Positions 1-6,070 of a stretch of DNA of 6,297 nucleotides are shown here, piece after piece. How positions within the stretch are numbered: the stretch's first letter is position 1; each line of letters opens with the position of its first letter. Origin of the DNA: Ignavibacteriales bacterium. GTDB taxonomy: Bacteria; Bacteroidota; Ignavibacteria; Ignavibacteriales; Melioribacteraceae. The stretch lies in NCBI GenBank assembly GCA_020059785.1, contig JAGVBL010000232.1, positions 1 through 6,297 of the forward strand, read 5' to 3'. The notes under the pieces were generated by a model, which worked only from the letters and a program-made list of their open reading frames with translations, made no database searches and was not told the origin of the DNA. The translations under genes and the position numbers were made by a program.

Positions 1-340
1 GACCAAATGGCGGGTGACCGAGATCGTGAGCAAGACAAATTGATTCAACCAGATCGGGGTCGATATAGTAATCTTCGGAAAGGAAATCTTTTTGTGAATG
101 AAGAAGATAATTACATATTGATCTTCCGATTTGTGCAACTTCAATTGAGTGTGTAAGCCGCGTTCTGTAAAAGTCGTATTCACCGGGTAAAAAAACCTGT
201 GTTTTACCCTGAAGCCGCCTGAATTCCGAAGAGTGAATAATTCTATCCCGGTCAATCTGAAATGGAGAACGGTAATCGTTTTCTCTCCGGCTTTCTTTAA
301 TTCTCTCTAAATCCCACTCTGTATAAAATTTGTTTTTCAT
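1..340 (-). CDS. dgt: dGTP triphosphohydrolase (dGTPase), N-terminal part, cut by window edge
   Basis: I translated this stretch by hand from ATG at 340-338 leftwards. It stays open for 113 codons to the window edge, so the C-terminal majority is missing. The product is a cytoplasmic HD-domain phosphohydrolase of the Dgt family, which splits dNTPs, classically dGTP, into deoxynucleoside and triphosphate. Visible signatures are SPFQIDRDRIIHSSEFRRL (about residues 25-43), GKTQVF followed by the dGTPase-type segment around RTRLTHSIEVAQIGRSI, where H64 is the first HD metal ligand, and LAHDLGHPPFG (residues 103-113) with the metal-binding H105-D106 pair. The N-terminal arginine-rich stretch before the HD domain is typical of the family. 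No Shine-Dalgarno sequence precedes the ATG. The gene is divergent from the CDF transporter gene, with about 64 bases between start codons, and no functional link is evident. Family assignment is firm; substrate preference within the dNTPase family cannot be judged from this part. Confidence 0.93.
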   Translation of the reverse strand, partial: MKNKFYTEWDLERIKESRRENDYRSPFQIDRDRIIHSSEFRRLQGKTQVFLPGEYDFYRTRLTHSIEVAQIGRSICNYLLHSQKDFLSEDYYIDPDLVESICLAHDLGHPPFG

Positions 341-404
341 TTTTATCATTCACATTTTTGTAAAAGACAACATTAATTTAATAAATAATCGATCGAAAAA
401 TTAT

Positions 405-1316
405 TTGTCGCACAATCATTCACATAATCATTCTTTTAATATAGAATCGGCTAAGGGACGGCTCCTTTTTACAATCGTTCTGAACTTTATTATTTCTATT
501 GCACAAATAATCGGCGGAATTATTTCCGGGAGTCTGGCGCTTATTTCAGATGCGCTTCATAATTTCAGTGACGCAATTTCAATTGTTGTAAGCTACATTG
601 CAATTAAATTAAGGTCGCGTCAAAATTCATACAAACACACATTCGGACTAAAGCGCGCAGAAATTTTAGCCGCGCTTCTTAACTCCGCCACAATGATTGT
701 AATTTGCCTCTATCTTTTTTACGAAGCAGCAATCCGCTTTTTCGAACCGGGGGAGATTAAACCGGGAATTATGAGTATTGTTGCATCAATCGGATTGCTT
801 GCAAACCTAATTGCAGTGCTTCTGCTAAGGAAGGACTCTAAAGAAAGTATAAACATACGCTCTGCTTATCTTCATTTGCTGGGGGATACGGTATCATCCG
901 TTGCGGTAATTGTTGGGGGAATTGCAATTGCTATCTGGAAAATCAACTGGATCGATCCGCTTCTTACAATTCTAATAGGCGTTTACATTATAAAAGAAAG
1001 CTATGTAATTCTTCAGGAAGCAGTTCATGTTTTAATGGAAGGCGCACCGATGAATATTTCGATTGATGAGATAAGTGAAAAAGTTGAAACATTCGAAGAA
1101 GTTAACGACATTCACCATATTCATCTCTGGATGGTCGGTGATGGAGATATACATCTTGAAGCCCATATAAATGTTAATGATATGAAAATAAGCGAGAGCG
1201 ACCGTTTAAGGCATAAGATCGAATCCCTTCTTCATGATCAGTTCGGAATTGAACACGCGACATTACAATTTGAATGTAATCAATGCCCCGATGTTGGTGT
1301 AATTAAACAACACTAA
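405..1316 (+). CDS. czcD: Zinc-type cation diffusion facilitator (CDF) efflux transporter, TTG start
   Basis: This is an inner-membrane metal/proton antiporter exporting Zn2+ and probably related divalent cations. Starting at TTG 405 it has 303 residues, the usual CDF length. It opens with a histidine-rich MSHNHSHNHS segment typical of CzcD/ZitB proteins, followed by about six membrane segments (roughly residues 20-41, 42-67, 87-110, 121-141, 153-178, 181-197). The transport site is visible as H52-x3-D56 in TM2 (SDALHNFSD) and H157-x3-D161 in TM5 (HLLGD). This 2His-2Asp arrangement is that of zinc CDFs, unlike the DxxxD of YiiP TM2. A cytoplasmic dimerisation domain follows (about 215-295) with HHIHLW, EAHI, HATLQFE and a CxxC (C291, C294). 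No in-frame ATG exists before TM3. An earlier TTG at 330 would overlap the divergent dgt start and add a non-family hydrophobic leader, so 405 is preferred. There is no clear Shine-Dalgarno sequence. czcD is used as a family name; the metal range is inferred. Confidence 0.92.
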   Translation: MSHNHSHNHSFNIESAKGRLLFTIVLNFIISIAQIIGGIISGSLALISDALHNFSDAISIVVSYIAIKLRSRQNSYKHTFGLKRAEILAALLNSATMIVICLYLFYEAAIRFFEPGEIKPGIMSIVASIGLLANLIAVLLLRKDSKESINIRSAYLHLLGDTVSSVAVIVGGIAIAIWKINWIDPLLTILIGVYIIKESYVILQEAVHVLMEGAPMNISIDEISEKVETFEEVNDIHHIHLWMVGDGDIHLEAHINVNDMKISESDRLRHKIESLLHDQFGIEHATLQFECNQCPDVGVIKQH

Positions 1317-1490
1317 GCTAAAGACATTCCGGTTTATGGTATTATGGCGGCAATGCATCCCAATTACCATCAACCCACAGATCATGTTGATAAGATTGAC
1401 TTTAATAAAATGACCCAGATAATTAAAATGGGTTATCTCGCTGTTTGGGAGTTTGCAAACGGAGAAAAGAATATTAGAACGGGAAAATAA
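1317..1490 (+). pseudogene. C-terminal remnant of an M28-family zinc metallopeptidase
   Basis: The frame directly after the CDF stop codon (TAA 1314-1316) reads 57 codons to TAA 1488-1490. The peptide contains DIPVYGIMAAMHPNYHQ, then PTDHVDKIDFNKM, then YLAVWEFANGEK. This matches the C-terminal end of M28 aminopeptidases, where the pattern is roughly IPV-x-G-H-x-DYH-x-PxDTxDKID-x-KM followed by a YLtawelAN helix. The His of the NYHQPTD stretch corresponds to the last zinc ligand. The rest of the catalytic domain (the earlier HxD, EE and D ligands) is absent upstream, where the CDF gene lies instead, so this is a truncated relic that cannot be an active peptidase. ATGs at 1344 and 1353 could in principle start a peptide of under 50 residues, but no ribosome binding site supports that. 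The reading frame is intact with no stops, suggesting a fairly recent truncation. Confidence 0.75.
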
Positions 1491-1501
1491 TTTCATTTAG
1501 C

Positions 1502-1529
1502 GGGGAGCGTTATAAGCGCCCCAATTTTT
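1502..1529 (+). terminator. Hairpin with T-tract ending the CDF/M28-remnant transcript
   Basis: GGGG (1502-1505) pairs with CCCC (1519-1522). After one A-G mismatch, GC (1507-1508) pairs with GC (1516-1517), leaving a GTTATAA loop. TTTTT follows at 1525-1529 on the plus strand. It lies 12 bases after the M28 remnant and just beyond the kdpE stop on the other strand, between convergent genes, so it may work in both directions. The T-run is on the plus-strand side, so plus-strand termination is the better supported role. It was probably the original terminator of the lost M28 gene. Confidence 0.6.
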
Positions 1530-2220
1530 ATTTATTAATTAACCTCATTCTGTATCCTACACCGGAATCAGTAGTAATATACTTTGGGTGAGCAGGGTCG
1601 TCTTCAATTTTTTTTCTGATCTGACCAATAAAAACTCTTAAGTATTGTGAATCCTCTGAATGAATCGGTCCCCAAATTTCTTTTAAAAGATAATTATGAG
1701 TAAGAACCTTATCTAAATTTTTAAAGAACAGAAATAGTAACATATACTCGGTGTTTGTTACTTTTAACTCTTCTTCGTTTTTATAAATAAGTCTTTTCGA
1801 AAAATCAATTTTAAGATCTCCGTTAACAACAACGGACTGACTATCGGGCTGCTGTGTTCTTCTAATGTTTGCTCTTATTCTTGCTATAAGCTCTGCTGTA
1901 TTGAATGGCTTAGTAACGTAATCATCGGCTCCAAGGTCAAGAGCTTTTACAATATCATCTTCCGAATTTCTGACGGAGAGAATTATTACAGGAATATTCG
2001 ACCAGGTGCGGATTTCTTTTAGAACCGTTAATCCGTCTTCGTCGGGCAGTCCAAGGTCCAGTATTACAAGCTGCGGATGATTATTTGCAATGGCAATAAT
2101 TCCATCTTTGCCTTTTGATATATCTATTACTTTGAAACCTTCGGCTCCAAGAGTAATCGACAATATTTTTCTTATTTGCGATTCGTCATCAATTACAACG
2201 ATTGTATTTTGTGATGCCAT
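1528..2220 (-). CDS. kdpE: KdpE-type OmpR-family response regulator
   Basis: This 230-residue cytoplasmic transcription factor is the full usual length for KdpE. The N-terminal receiver domain (about 4-117) has the acidic pair D11-D12, the phospho-acceptor D55 in VILDLGLPD, S82 in the switch position and K104 in DDYVTKPF. The C-terminal winged-helix domain (about 130-227) has TNTEYMLLFLF, the KdpE-like segment LLKEIWGP...SQYLRVFIGQIRKKIEDDP (recognition helix) and the closing GVGYRM wing. The E-W-GP and QYLRV-IGQ-RKK combination is characteristic of KdpE rather than generic PhoB/OmpR proteins. The gene begins 5 bases after the kinase stop with no Shine-Dalgarno sequence of its own, so it is translated from the same transcript, probably by coupling. 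In KdpE systems the phosphorylated regulator activates K+ uptake genes. Here no kdpFABC is in view, and the nearby divergent ktrBA pair is the likeliest local target (inference). Confidence 0.93.
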   Translation of the reverse strand: MASQNTIVVIDDESQIRKILSITLGAEGFKVIDISKGKDGIIAIANNHPQLVILDLGLPDEDGLTVLKEIRTWSNIPVIILSVRNSEDDIVKALDLGADDYVTKPFNTAELIARIRANIRRTQQPDSQSVVVNGDLKIDFSKRLIYKNEEELKVTNTEYMLLFLFFKNLDKVLTHNYLLKEIWGPIHSEDSQYLRVFIGQIRKKIEDDPAHPKYITTDSGVGYRMRLINK

Positions 2221-2225
2221 ATCAA

Positions 2226-3797
2226 TTATAAATTTATTGGAAGTAAAATAATAAATTCTGCACCCCCGCCCCGCCGGTTCTGTGCTTTAATTGTTCCGCC
2301 ATGGGCTTCTATAAATCCTTTTGCAATAGAAAGCCCCAGCCCGGTTCCGCCGGCTTTTGTGCCGGGGATTCTGTAAAATTTTGTAAAGAGGTTTTTAATT
2401 TCGTTTTCAGGAAAACCCTTTCCATCGTCGGATATTGTTATAACAATTGAGTCCGATCTTCTTTTTGCACTTACATCAATTCTGCAATCATCCGGCGTAT
2501 ACTCTATAGAGTTGTGAAGTATGTTTATTAATGCCTGTTCAAGAAGCGGATAATCAAAATTATATAATCCGGCATCATCTTCAACGCTGCAGTTAATTTT
2601 GCGGTGAGAAGAATCGGATTCTACTCTGCTTATAGAAGAGTAAAGCAGATCTGCAATTGAATGCCACTCTTTTTTTAGTTTAAGATTGCCCCTCTCAAGC
2701 CGCGTGATATCCAATAAGTTTTCAACTAATCTTTTTAACCGCTCTGTTGCAATACCGGCTTCGTCTATTAGTTGTAAAATTATATTTCTGTTGCCGTTAA
2801 TCCTTTCGTCCTTTAAAGAACTGATTGCGCCTATTATTGTTGTAATAGGAGTTTTTAATTCGTGGGAAATAGAATCAAATAGAGTTTTATATAGTTTTTC
2901 GGACTCGGCTATAACAAGATTGTTCTTAGCAAGCTCCGTTAAATATTCTCTTTCAATAGCTGTGCTTATCAGAGCGATGAAAGCATCGAGTAAAGACTCG
3001 GCTTCGGTATCCAGCGTAGCGTTTTCCGGAAAAATCAATCCGGCAATTCCATATTTCCGGTTCTTTGTAATTAGCGGAACATAAGTAACCGGCGAGATTG
3101 AAGAAACATTGTGTGTAAACCTTCCGACTTTCTGTGAACTTAAAAAAGAGATCTGCGCAACGTTTCTCTCTGCGTCATCAATTTTGAATGTACTTGCCGG
3201 ATGAACCGATGATTTAAGATTTTTATCGGTTTCCTGATAGAGAAAAACTACTTCTGAATGAAATGTTTCTTTAAGATGATTAACCGAGCATTGAGTCACT
3301 TCATCGAGCGAGCGAGAAGATGAAAGGTCTCGGGTTAAATTGTAAAGCGCTGCGGTTCTTCTTTCCTTCTGATTTATTAAAACCTGTTGAGTTCTGATTC
3401 GCGATATTAATAAACCCGAGACGGATGCGATAACAAAATACATTAAGAACATCATGGCATCTTCAACTTTGCCAATCCGGAAAGTGTAATAAGGCGGAAT
3501 GAAGAAGAAGTTCCAGACGAGCGCACTCATTACTGCGGCAAGAAAAATTGGTCCCGGCTTAAAATTCAATAATGGCAAAAGAGATATTATAAACAGGAAT
3601 ACAAGAGAAACCGATTGATAACCAATGTGAAGGTGAATTAAATAAATCAAAAGTCCGGATACCGAAATGATTAGTGCGGCAAGGAAATATTTTGTTATTG
3701 CCGCGTTCCAGATCTTTCTTATATATGATTTAAAATGCTTTGTTGCGGTTTCAATATTTAATTCGCCCGATTCATATTTTTTGTTAAGCGTTTCCAT
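2226..3797 (-). CDS. kdpD: Short KdpD-type sensor histidine kinase lacking the N-terminal KdpD/UspA sensor region
   Basis: This is an inner-membrane histidine kinase of 523 residues, the likely partner of the adjacent KdpE-like regulator. Domain order: a short cytoplasmic N-terminus (1-33); four membrane segments of the DUF4118/KdpD type (about 36-55, 62-78, 82-101, 113-132), including FFFIPPYYTFRIGKVED, a KdpD hallmark; a charged linker; a GAF-like domain (about 150-283); a HisKA dimerisation domain with phospho-acceptor H312 in SISHELKTPITT; and a HATPase domain with N428 (N box), DDGKGFP (457-463), FTKFYRI and GGTGLGLS (483-490). All catalytic motifs are present. Canonical KdpD is about 890 residues and carries about 400 cytoplasmic residues before TM1, comprising the KdpD Walker-type domain and a Usp domain. 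These are absent here, replaced by 33 unrelated residues. The start is fixed by a good Shine-Dalgarno AAGGAG (3811-3806) eight bases before ATG, so this is not a missed start. Name given by family; the signal sensed is unknown. Confidence 0.9.
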   Translation of the reverse strand: METLNKKYESGELNIETATKHFKSYIRKIWNAAITKYFLAALIISVSGLLIYLIHLHIGYQSVSLVFLFIISLLPLLNFKPGPIFLAAVMSALVWNFFFIPPYYTFRIGKVEDAMMFLMYFVIASVSGLLISRIRTQQVLINQKERRTAALYNLTRDLSSSRSLDEVTQCSVNHLKETFHSEVVFLYQETDKNLKSSVHPASTFKIDDAERNVAQISFLSSQKVGRFTHNVSSISPVTYVPLITKNRKYGIAGLIFPENATLDTEAESLLDAFIALISTAIEREYLTELAKNNLVIAESEKLYKTLFDSISHELKTPITTIIGAISSLKDERINGNRNIILQLIDEAGIATERLKRLVENLLDITRLERGNLKLKKEWHSIADLLYSSISRVESDSSHRKINCSVEDDAGLYNFDYPLLEQALINILHNSIEYTPDDCRIDVSAKRRSDSIVITISDDGKGFPENEIKNLFTKFYRIPGTKAGGTGLGLSIAKGFIEAHGGTIKAQNRRGGGAEFIILLPINL

Positions 3798-3805
3798 ATC
3801 GTGCT

Positions 3806-3811
3806 CTCCTT
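3806..3811 (-). promoter_or_regulatory. Ribosome binding site of the short kdpD
   Basis: On the minus strand AAGGAG lies 8 bases before ATG 3797. It is one of only two strong Shine-Dalgarno sequences in the window. It matters because it fixes the start of the kinase and shows that the missing KdpD N-terminal region is not an annotation error. Confidence 0.75.
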
Positions 3812-3829
3812 CTGCAATAATTAAATCAA

Positions 3830-3857
3830 CAAAATTATCAGCCCGTTACAGATCAAA
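3830..3857 (-). promoter_or_regulatory. Candidate Bacteroidota-type promoter for kdpDE
   Basis: Read on the minus strand, TAATTTTG (3837-3830) is a perfect match to the TAnnTTTG -7 element of Bacteroidota primary sigma factor. A TTTG (3857-3854) stands 16 bases upstream as a possible -33 element, slightly closer than the usual spacing. Transcription would begin roughly 25 bases before the kinase ATG, leaving room for the ribosome binding site. In AT-rich DNA a chance match is possible. Confidence 0.4.
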
Positions 3858-3964
3858 ACTAATCAACAGTTTATTAAAGTGCTGTAAATTTATTTATCCT
3901 GAGCGAAAAATATTTATAAACTTTCATTAAGTATGTAAGCAAAACGTAAAATTAATTTCTCCAG

Positions 3965-3986
3965 TATAAAGATTTTATAAAGAATT
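3965..3986. promoter_or_regulatory. Tandem 11-bp repeat, candidate KdpE (OmpR-family) binding site
   Basis: TATAAAGATTT (3965-3975) is followed immediately by TATAAAGAATT (3976-3986), identical at 10 of 11 positions. A direct repeat with an 11-bp period is the geometry bound by dimers of OmpR/PhoB-family regulators. It sits in the 269-base region between the divergent kdpD and ktrB genes, about 80-100 bases upstream of the ktrB ATG, a normal position for an activator site. A weaker single copy, TATAAACTTT, lies at 3915-3924. That KdpE is the protein that binds is inferred from the neighbourhood, and simple AT-rich DNA could give such a repeat by chance. Confidence 0.4.
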
Positions 3987-4066
3987 AAGAGATTATTTGC
4001 TATTCATTTATCAAAATCCATTTTAGAGTCCGTAGTTTTTATTAAAAATGTAATTACTCAATTAAT

Positions 4067-5401
4067 ATGAAAAAAAAGATTACTCCCGTTCAGACTCTGT
4101 TGATGGGATACATAGTTCTAACAATAGCAGGAGCAGTTCTCTTAACCTTTCCGGTTTCCTCTTCGCAGAACACAAGTACTTCTTTTGTAGATGCACTATT
4201 TACCGCTGCATCTGCAATTAGCACGACGGGGCTTGCTGTTTTAGATACGGGCAAATACTATTCGACATTTGGACAACTTGTAATTCTATTGCTAATACAG
4301 ATTGGCGGTTTAGGATATATGATCTTTGTAGCATTTATTGCAATAGCAGCCGGATATAGATTTTCCCTTAATGGTAAACAGATATTTAATGAATCGATTG
4401 CTCGTCCGGGAAGTTTGGAAATTAAAAAATTTGTTAAAGCCGTTGTGCTGTTCACTTTAACATTCGAATTTATTGGCGCAGTTGTTTTAACAGTTGTATT
4501 TCTTGATAGGGGAACTCTAATTGATTCAGCCTACTCGGGAATTTTTCATTCAATCTCAGCTTTTTGTACTGCCGGCTTTTCATTGTATTCGGATAGCTTT
4601 ATGTCTTATTCTCAAAATCTTTTAGCACACGGAATAGTTGCACTTATTACAATAGCCGGCGGAATAGGATTTTTTGTTTTGTACGATCTGTACAAGTTCG
4701 TTATAAACCGCGCAAAGGGAATCAAACCAATAAGATTATCCAATCATAGCAAATTGGTTCTGTCGGTCACCTTCGCGTTGATGTTTTTTGGAACGGTTAT
4801 TCTATTCTTTTCCGAATCAAGCAACAGTGTAAACTTTTCAATATTGCATAGAATATTAAACGCATCATTTCAGACCATATCCGCATCTTCAACAACGGGC
4901 TTTAATTCTATAGATATAGGTAGTATGCGGGCTTTCAGTTTATTCATAATTATTATTTTGATGTTTATTGGTGCATCGCCGGGCGGTACAGGCGGCGGAA
5001 TAAAAACATCAACATTCGGCATTGTCGTTCTGTTCTTGAAAAAAGTAATTACTAATAGGGATGAAGTTAGTGTATTCAAACATACCATTGGAGAAACAAC
5101 TGTAAACAGGGCGCTTGCAATTACATTTATTTCGTTTTTATATTTGATCACTATAGTTGCTTTACTTTTACTTACTCAAGGATTTTCACTTTTGCAAATA
5201 GCTTTTGAAACCGCTTCTGCTTTAGGTACGGTTGGACTTTCGATGGGAATAACAGCATCGCTAACAACATCCGGTAAATTGCTAATAATATTAACAATGA
5301 TTGTGGGACGCGTTGGACCTCTTGCGATAGGATATTCGTTAGTAGGCAAAATTAAAACAGTTAAGTACGCATTTCCGCAAGGAAATGTTATGACGGGTTA
5401 G
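4067..5401 (+). CDS. ktrB: KtrB/TrkH-family potassium channel subunit
   Basis: This 444-residue inner-membrane protein forms the K+-translocating dimer of a Ktr (Trk) uptake system. The length matches KtrB (about 445) better than TrkH (about 480). Four M1-P-M2 repeats are visible, each with its filter glycine: STTGL (G55), FCTAGFS (G170), STTGFN (G278) and LGTVGLS (G390). Approximate membrane spans are 9-29/66-94, 123-147/183-207, 228-248/289-325 and 348-370/403-427. The glycine-rich gating loop of repeat three reads ASPGGTGGGIKTST (303-316), and the conserved arginine of the last helix is R417 in GRVGP. All key residues are intact. The ATG at 4067 fits the family N-terminus (MKKKITPVQ), without a Shine-Dalgarno sequence. 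Partner gene ktrA follows after 9 bases. Ktr systems are usually Na+-dependent and gated by KtrA binding ATP/ADP. The alternative name trkH is possible, but the single-RCK partner favours KtrB. Confidence 0.95.
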   Translation: MKKKITPVQTLLMGYIVLTIAGAVLLTFPVSSSQNTSTSFVDALFTAASAISTTGLAVLDTGKYYSTFGQLVILLLIQIGGLGYMIFVAFIAIAAGYRFSLNGKQIFNESIARPGSLEIKKFVKAVVLFTLTFEFIGAVVLTVVFLDRGTLIDSAYSGIFHSISAFCTAGFSLYSDSFMSYSQNLLAHGIVALITIAGGIGFFVLYDLYKFVINRAKGIKPIRLSNHSKLVLSVTFALMFFGTVILFFSESSNSVNFSILHRILNASFQTISASSTTGFNSIDIGSMRAFSLFIIIILMFIGASPGGTGGGIKTSTFGIVVLFLKKVITNRDEVSVFKHTIGETTVNRALAITFISFLYLITIVALLLLTQGFSLLQIAFETASALGTVGLSMGITASLTTSGKLLIILTMIVGRVGPLAIGYSLVGKIKTVKYAFPQGNVMTG

Positions 5402-5405
5402 GAGG
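5400..5405 (+). promoter_or_regulatory. Ribosome binding site of ktrA overlapping the ktrB stop codon
   Basis: AGGAGG lies 5 bases before ATG 5411, and its first two bases are the last two of the ktrB TAG stop. This full-consensus site contrasts with the absence of one before ktrB. It suggests translational coupling and a high yield of the soluble subunit, consistent with KtrA forming an octameric ring per KtrB dimer. Confidence 0.8.
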
Positions 5406-5410
5406 AAGAA

Positions 5411-6070
5411 ATGAAACAATTTGTTGTAATCGGTCTTGGAACATTCGGATTTAATGTTGCTGTTGAACTTGCGAAACAGGGTCATCAGGTTTTGGCAATA
5501 GATTCGGATAAGAATATTGTTGAAGAGATTAAGAATTATGTTACCGAAGCGGTTGCTGCTAACGCAATGGATCAGAATGCGATAAAGGAGTTTGTAGATA
5601 AGAACTTTGATACCGCTATTCTCGGTCTCGGCGAAAACTACATGGAAGCAACGGTACTTGCAATTGTTCAACTTAAGGCAATAGGTGTTAAGAATATAAT
5701 TGTGAAATCAATGAATGAGTTAAGAGGTGAAGTTTACATCTCTGTTGGTGCTACAGAAATTATTTTTCCGGAAAAAGAATCTGCATTGCGGCTTGCAAGA
5801 AGACTTTCCATCCCTTCACTTATCGATCAAATACCGCTGGCACCAGAATACAGCATTGTTGAAATTGCTCTTCCGGATGGCTTTGTAGGAAAAACAATTA
5901 AAGAACTTAACCTTAGACAAAAATATAATGTAACTATCATTGCAATTAAAAATATTCTTCAGGACGAAATGATTATTGTACCGGAATCGTCTTATAAATT
6001 TTCACCGGATACAGCGTTAATTCTTTTAGGAAAACACAAGGATATTGATAAATTGAAAAGATTTGTATAG
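5411..6070 (+). CDS. ktrA: KtrA/TrkA-type RCK gating subunit of the K+ channel
   Basis: This 219-residue cytoplasmic protein, the normal size of KtrA (about 220), has one RCK_N and one RCK_C domain; TrkA of E. coli is about twice this length with two copies of each. RCK_N (about 1-125) is a Rossmann fold with the nucleotide-binding VIGLGTFG (G8, G10, G13) and the acidic residue D31 at the end of the second strand (AIDSD), which contacts the ribose. RCK_C (about 140-219) has EIALPDGFVGKTIKELNL and a final strand TALILLGKHKDIDKL. In related systems the N domain switches the channel by ATP/ADP exchange, and the C domain can bind cyclic di-AMP. Whether this one does cannot be seen. It follows ktrB with a 9-base gap and an overlapping ribosome binding site, so the two form one operon. 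No gene follows on this strand within the window. Confidence 0.95.
   Translation: MKQFVVIGLGTFGFNVAVELAKQGHQVLAIDSDKNIVEEIKNYVTEAVAANAMDQNAIKEFVDKNFDTAILGLGENYMEATVLAIVQLKAIGVKNIIVKSMNELRGEVYISVGATEIIFPEKESALRLARRLSIPSLIDQIPLAPEYSIVEIALPDGFVGKTIKELNLRQKYNVTIIAIKNILQDEMIIVPESSYKFSPDTALILLGKHKDIDKLKRFV

Noticed and set aside
330..404. Extending the CDF protein upstream to TTG 330
   Set aside because: It would overlap the divergent dgt start codon and add 25 residues of low-complexity hydrophobic sequence before the His-rich leader that normally opens this family.
1263..1496. Minus-strand open frame of 77 codons over the CDF end and M28 remnant
   Set aside because: The plus-strand frame gives clear CDF and M28 motifs, while the minus-strand peptide is unrecognisable.
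1502..1522. Resemblance of the GCGTTATAAGCGCC stretch to an integron attC core
   Set aside because: No matching second half with R''/L'' boxes lies at the expected distance, and there is no integrase or cassette array. A simple terminator hairpin explains the sequence.
2686..3084. Open plus-strand frame opposite the kinase gene
   Set aside because: It is antisense to the conserved HisKA and GAF regions of kdpD, and its peptide resembles no family. It is a shadow of the real gene.
3667..3930. Open plus-strand frame running from the kdpD 5' end into the intergenic region
   Set aside because: It has low-complexity composition, no ribosome binding site, and lies opposite membrane-segment codons and the kdpD promoter region.
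3798..4066. Possible c-di-AMP (ydaO/kuo) riboswitch upstream of ktrB
   Set aside because: The region is AT-rich without the extended GC-paired helices and conserved core of that riboswitch, and no terminator-like structure precedes the ktrB start.
4258..5151. Minus-strand open frames opposite ktrB (4258-4455 and 4870-5151)
   Set aside because: Both are antisense to conserved filter and gating-loop segments, with no family signal and no promoter or ribosome binding site.
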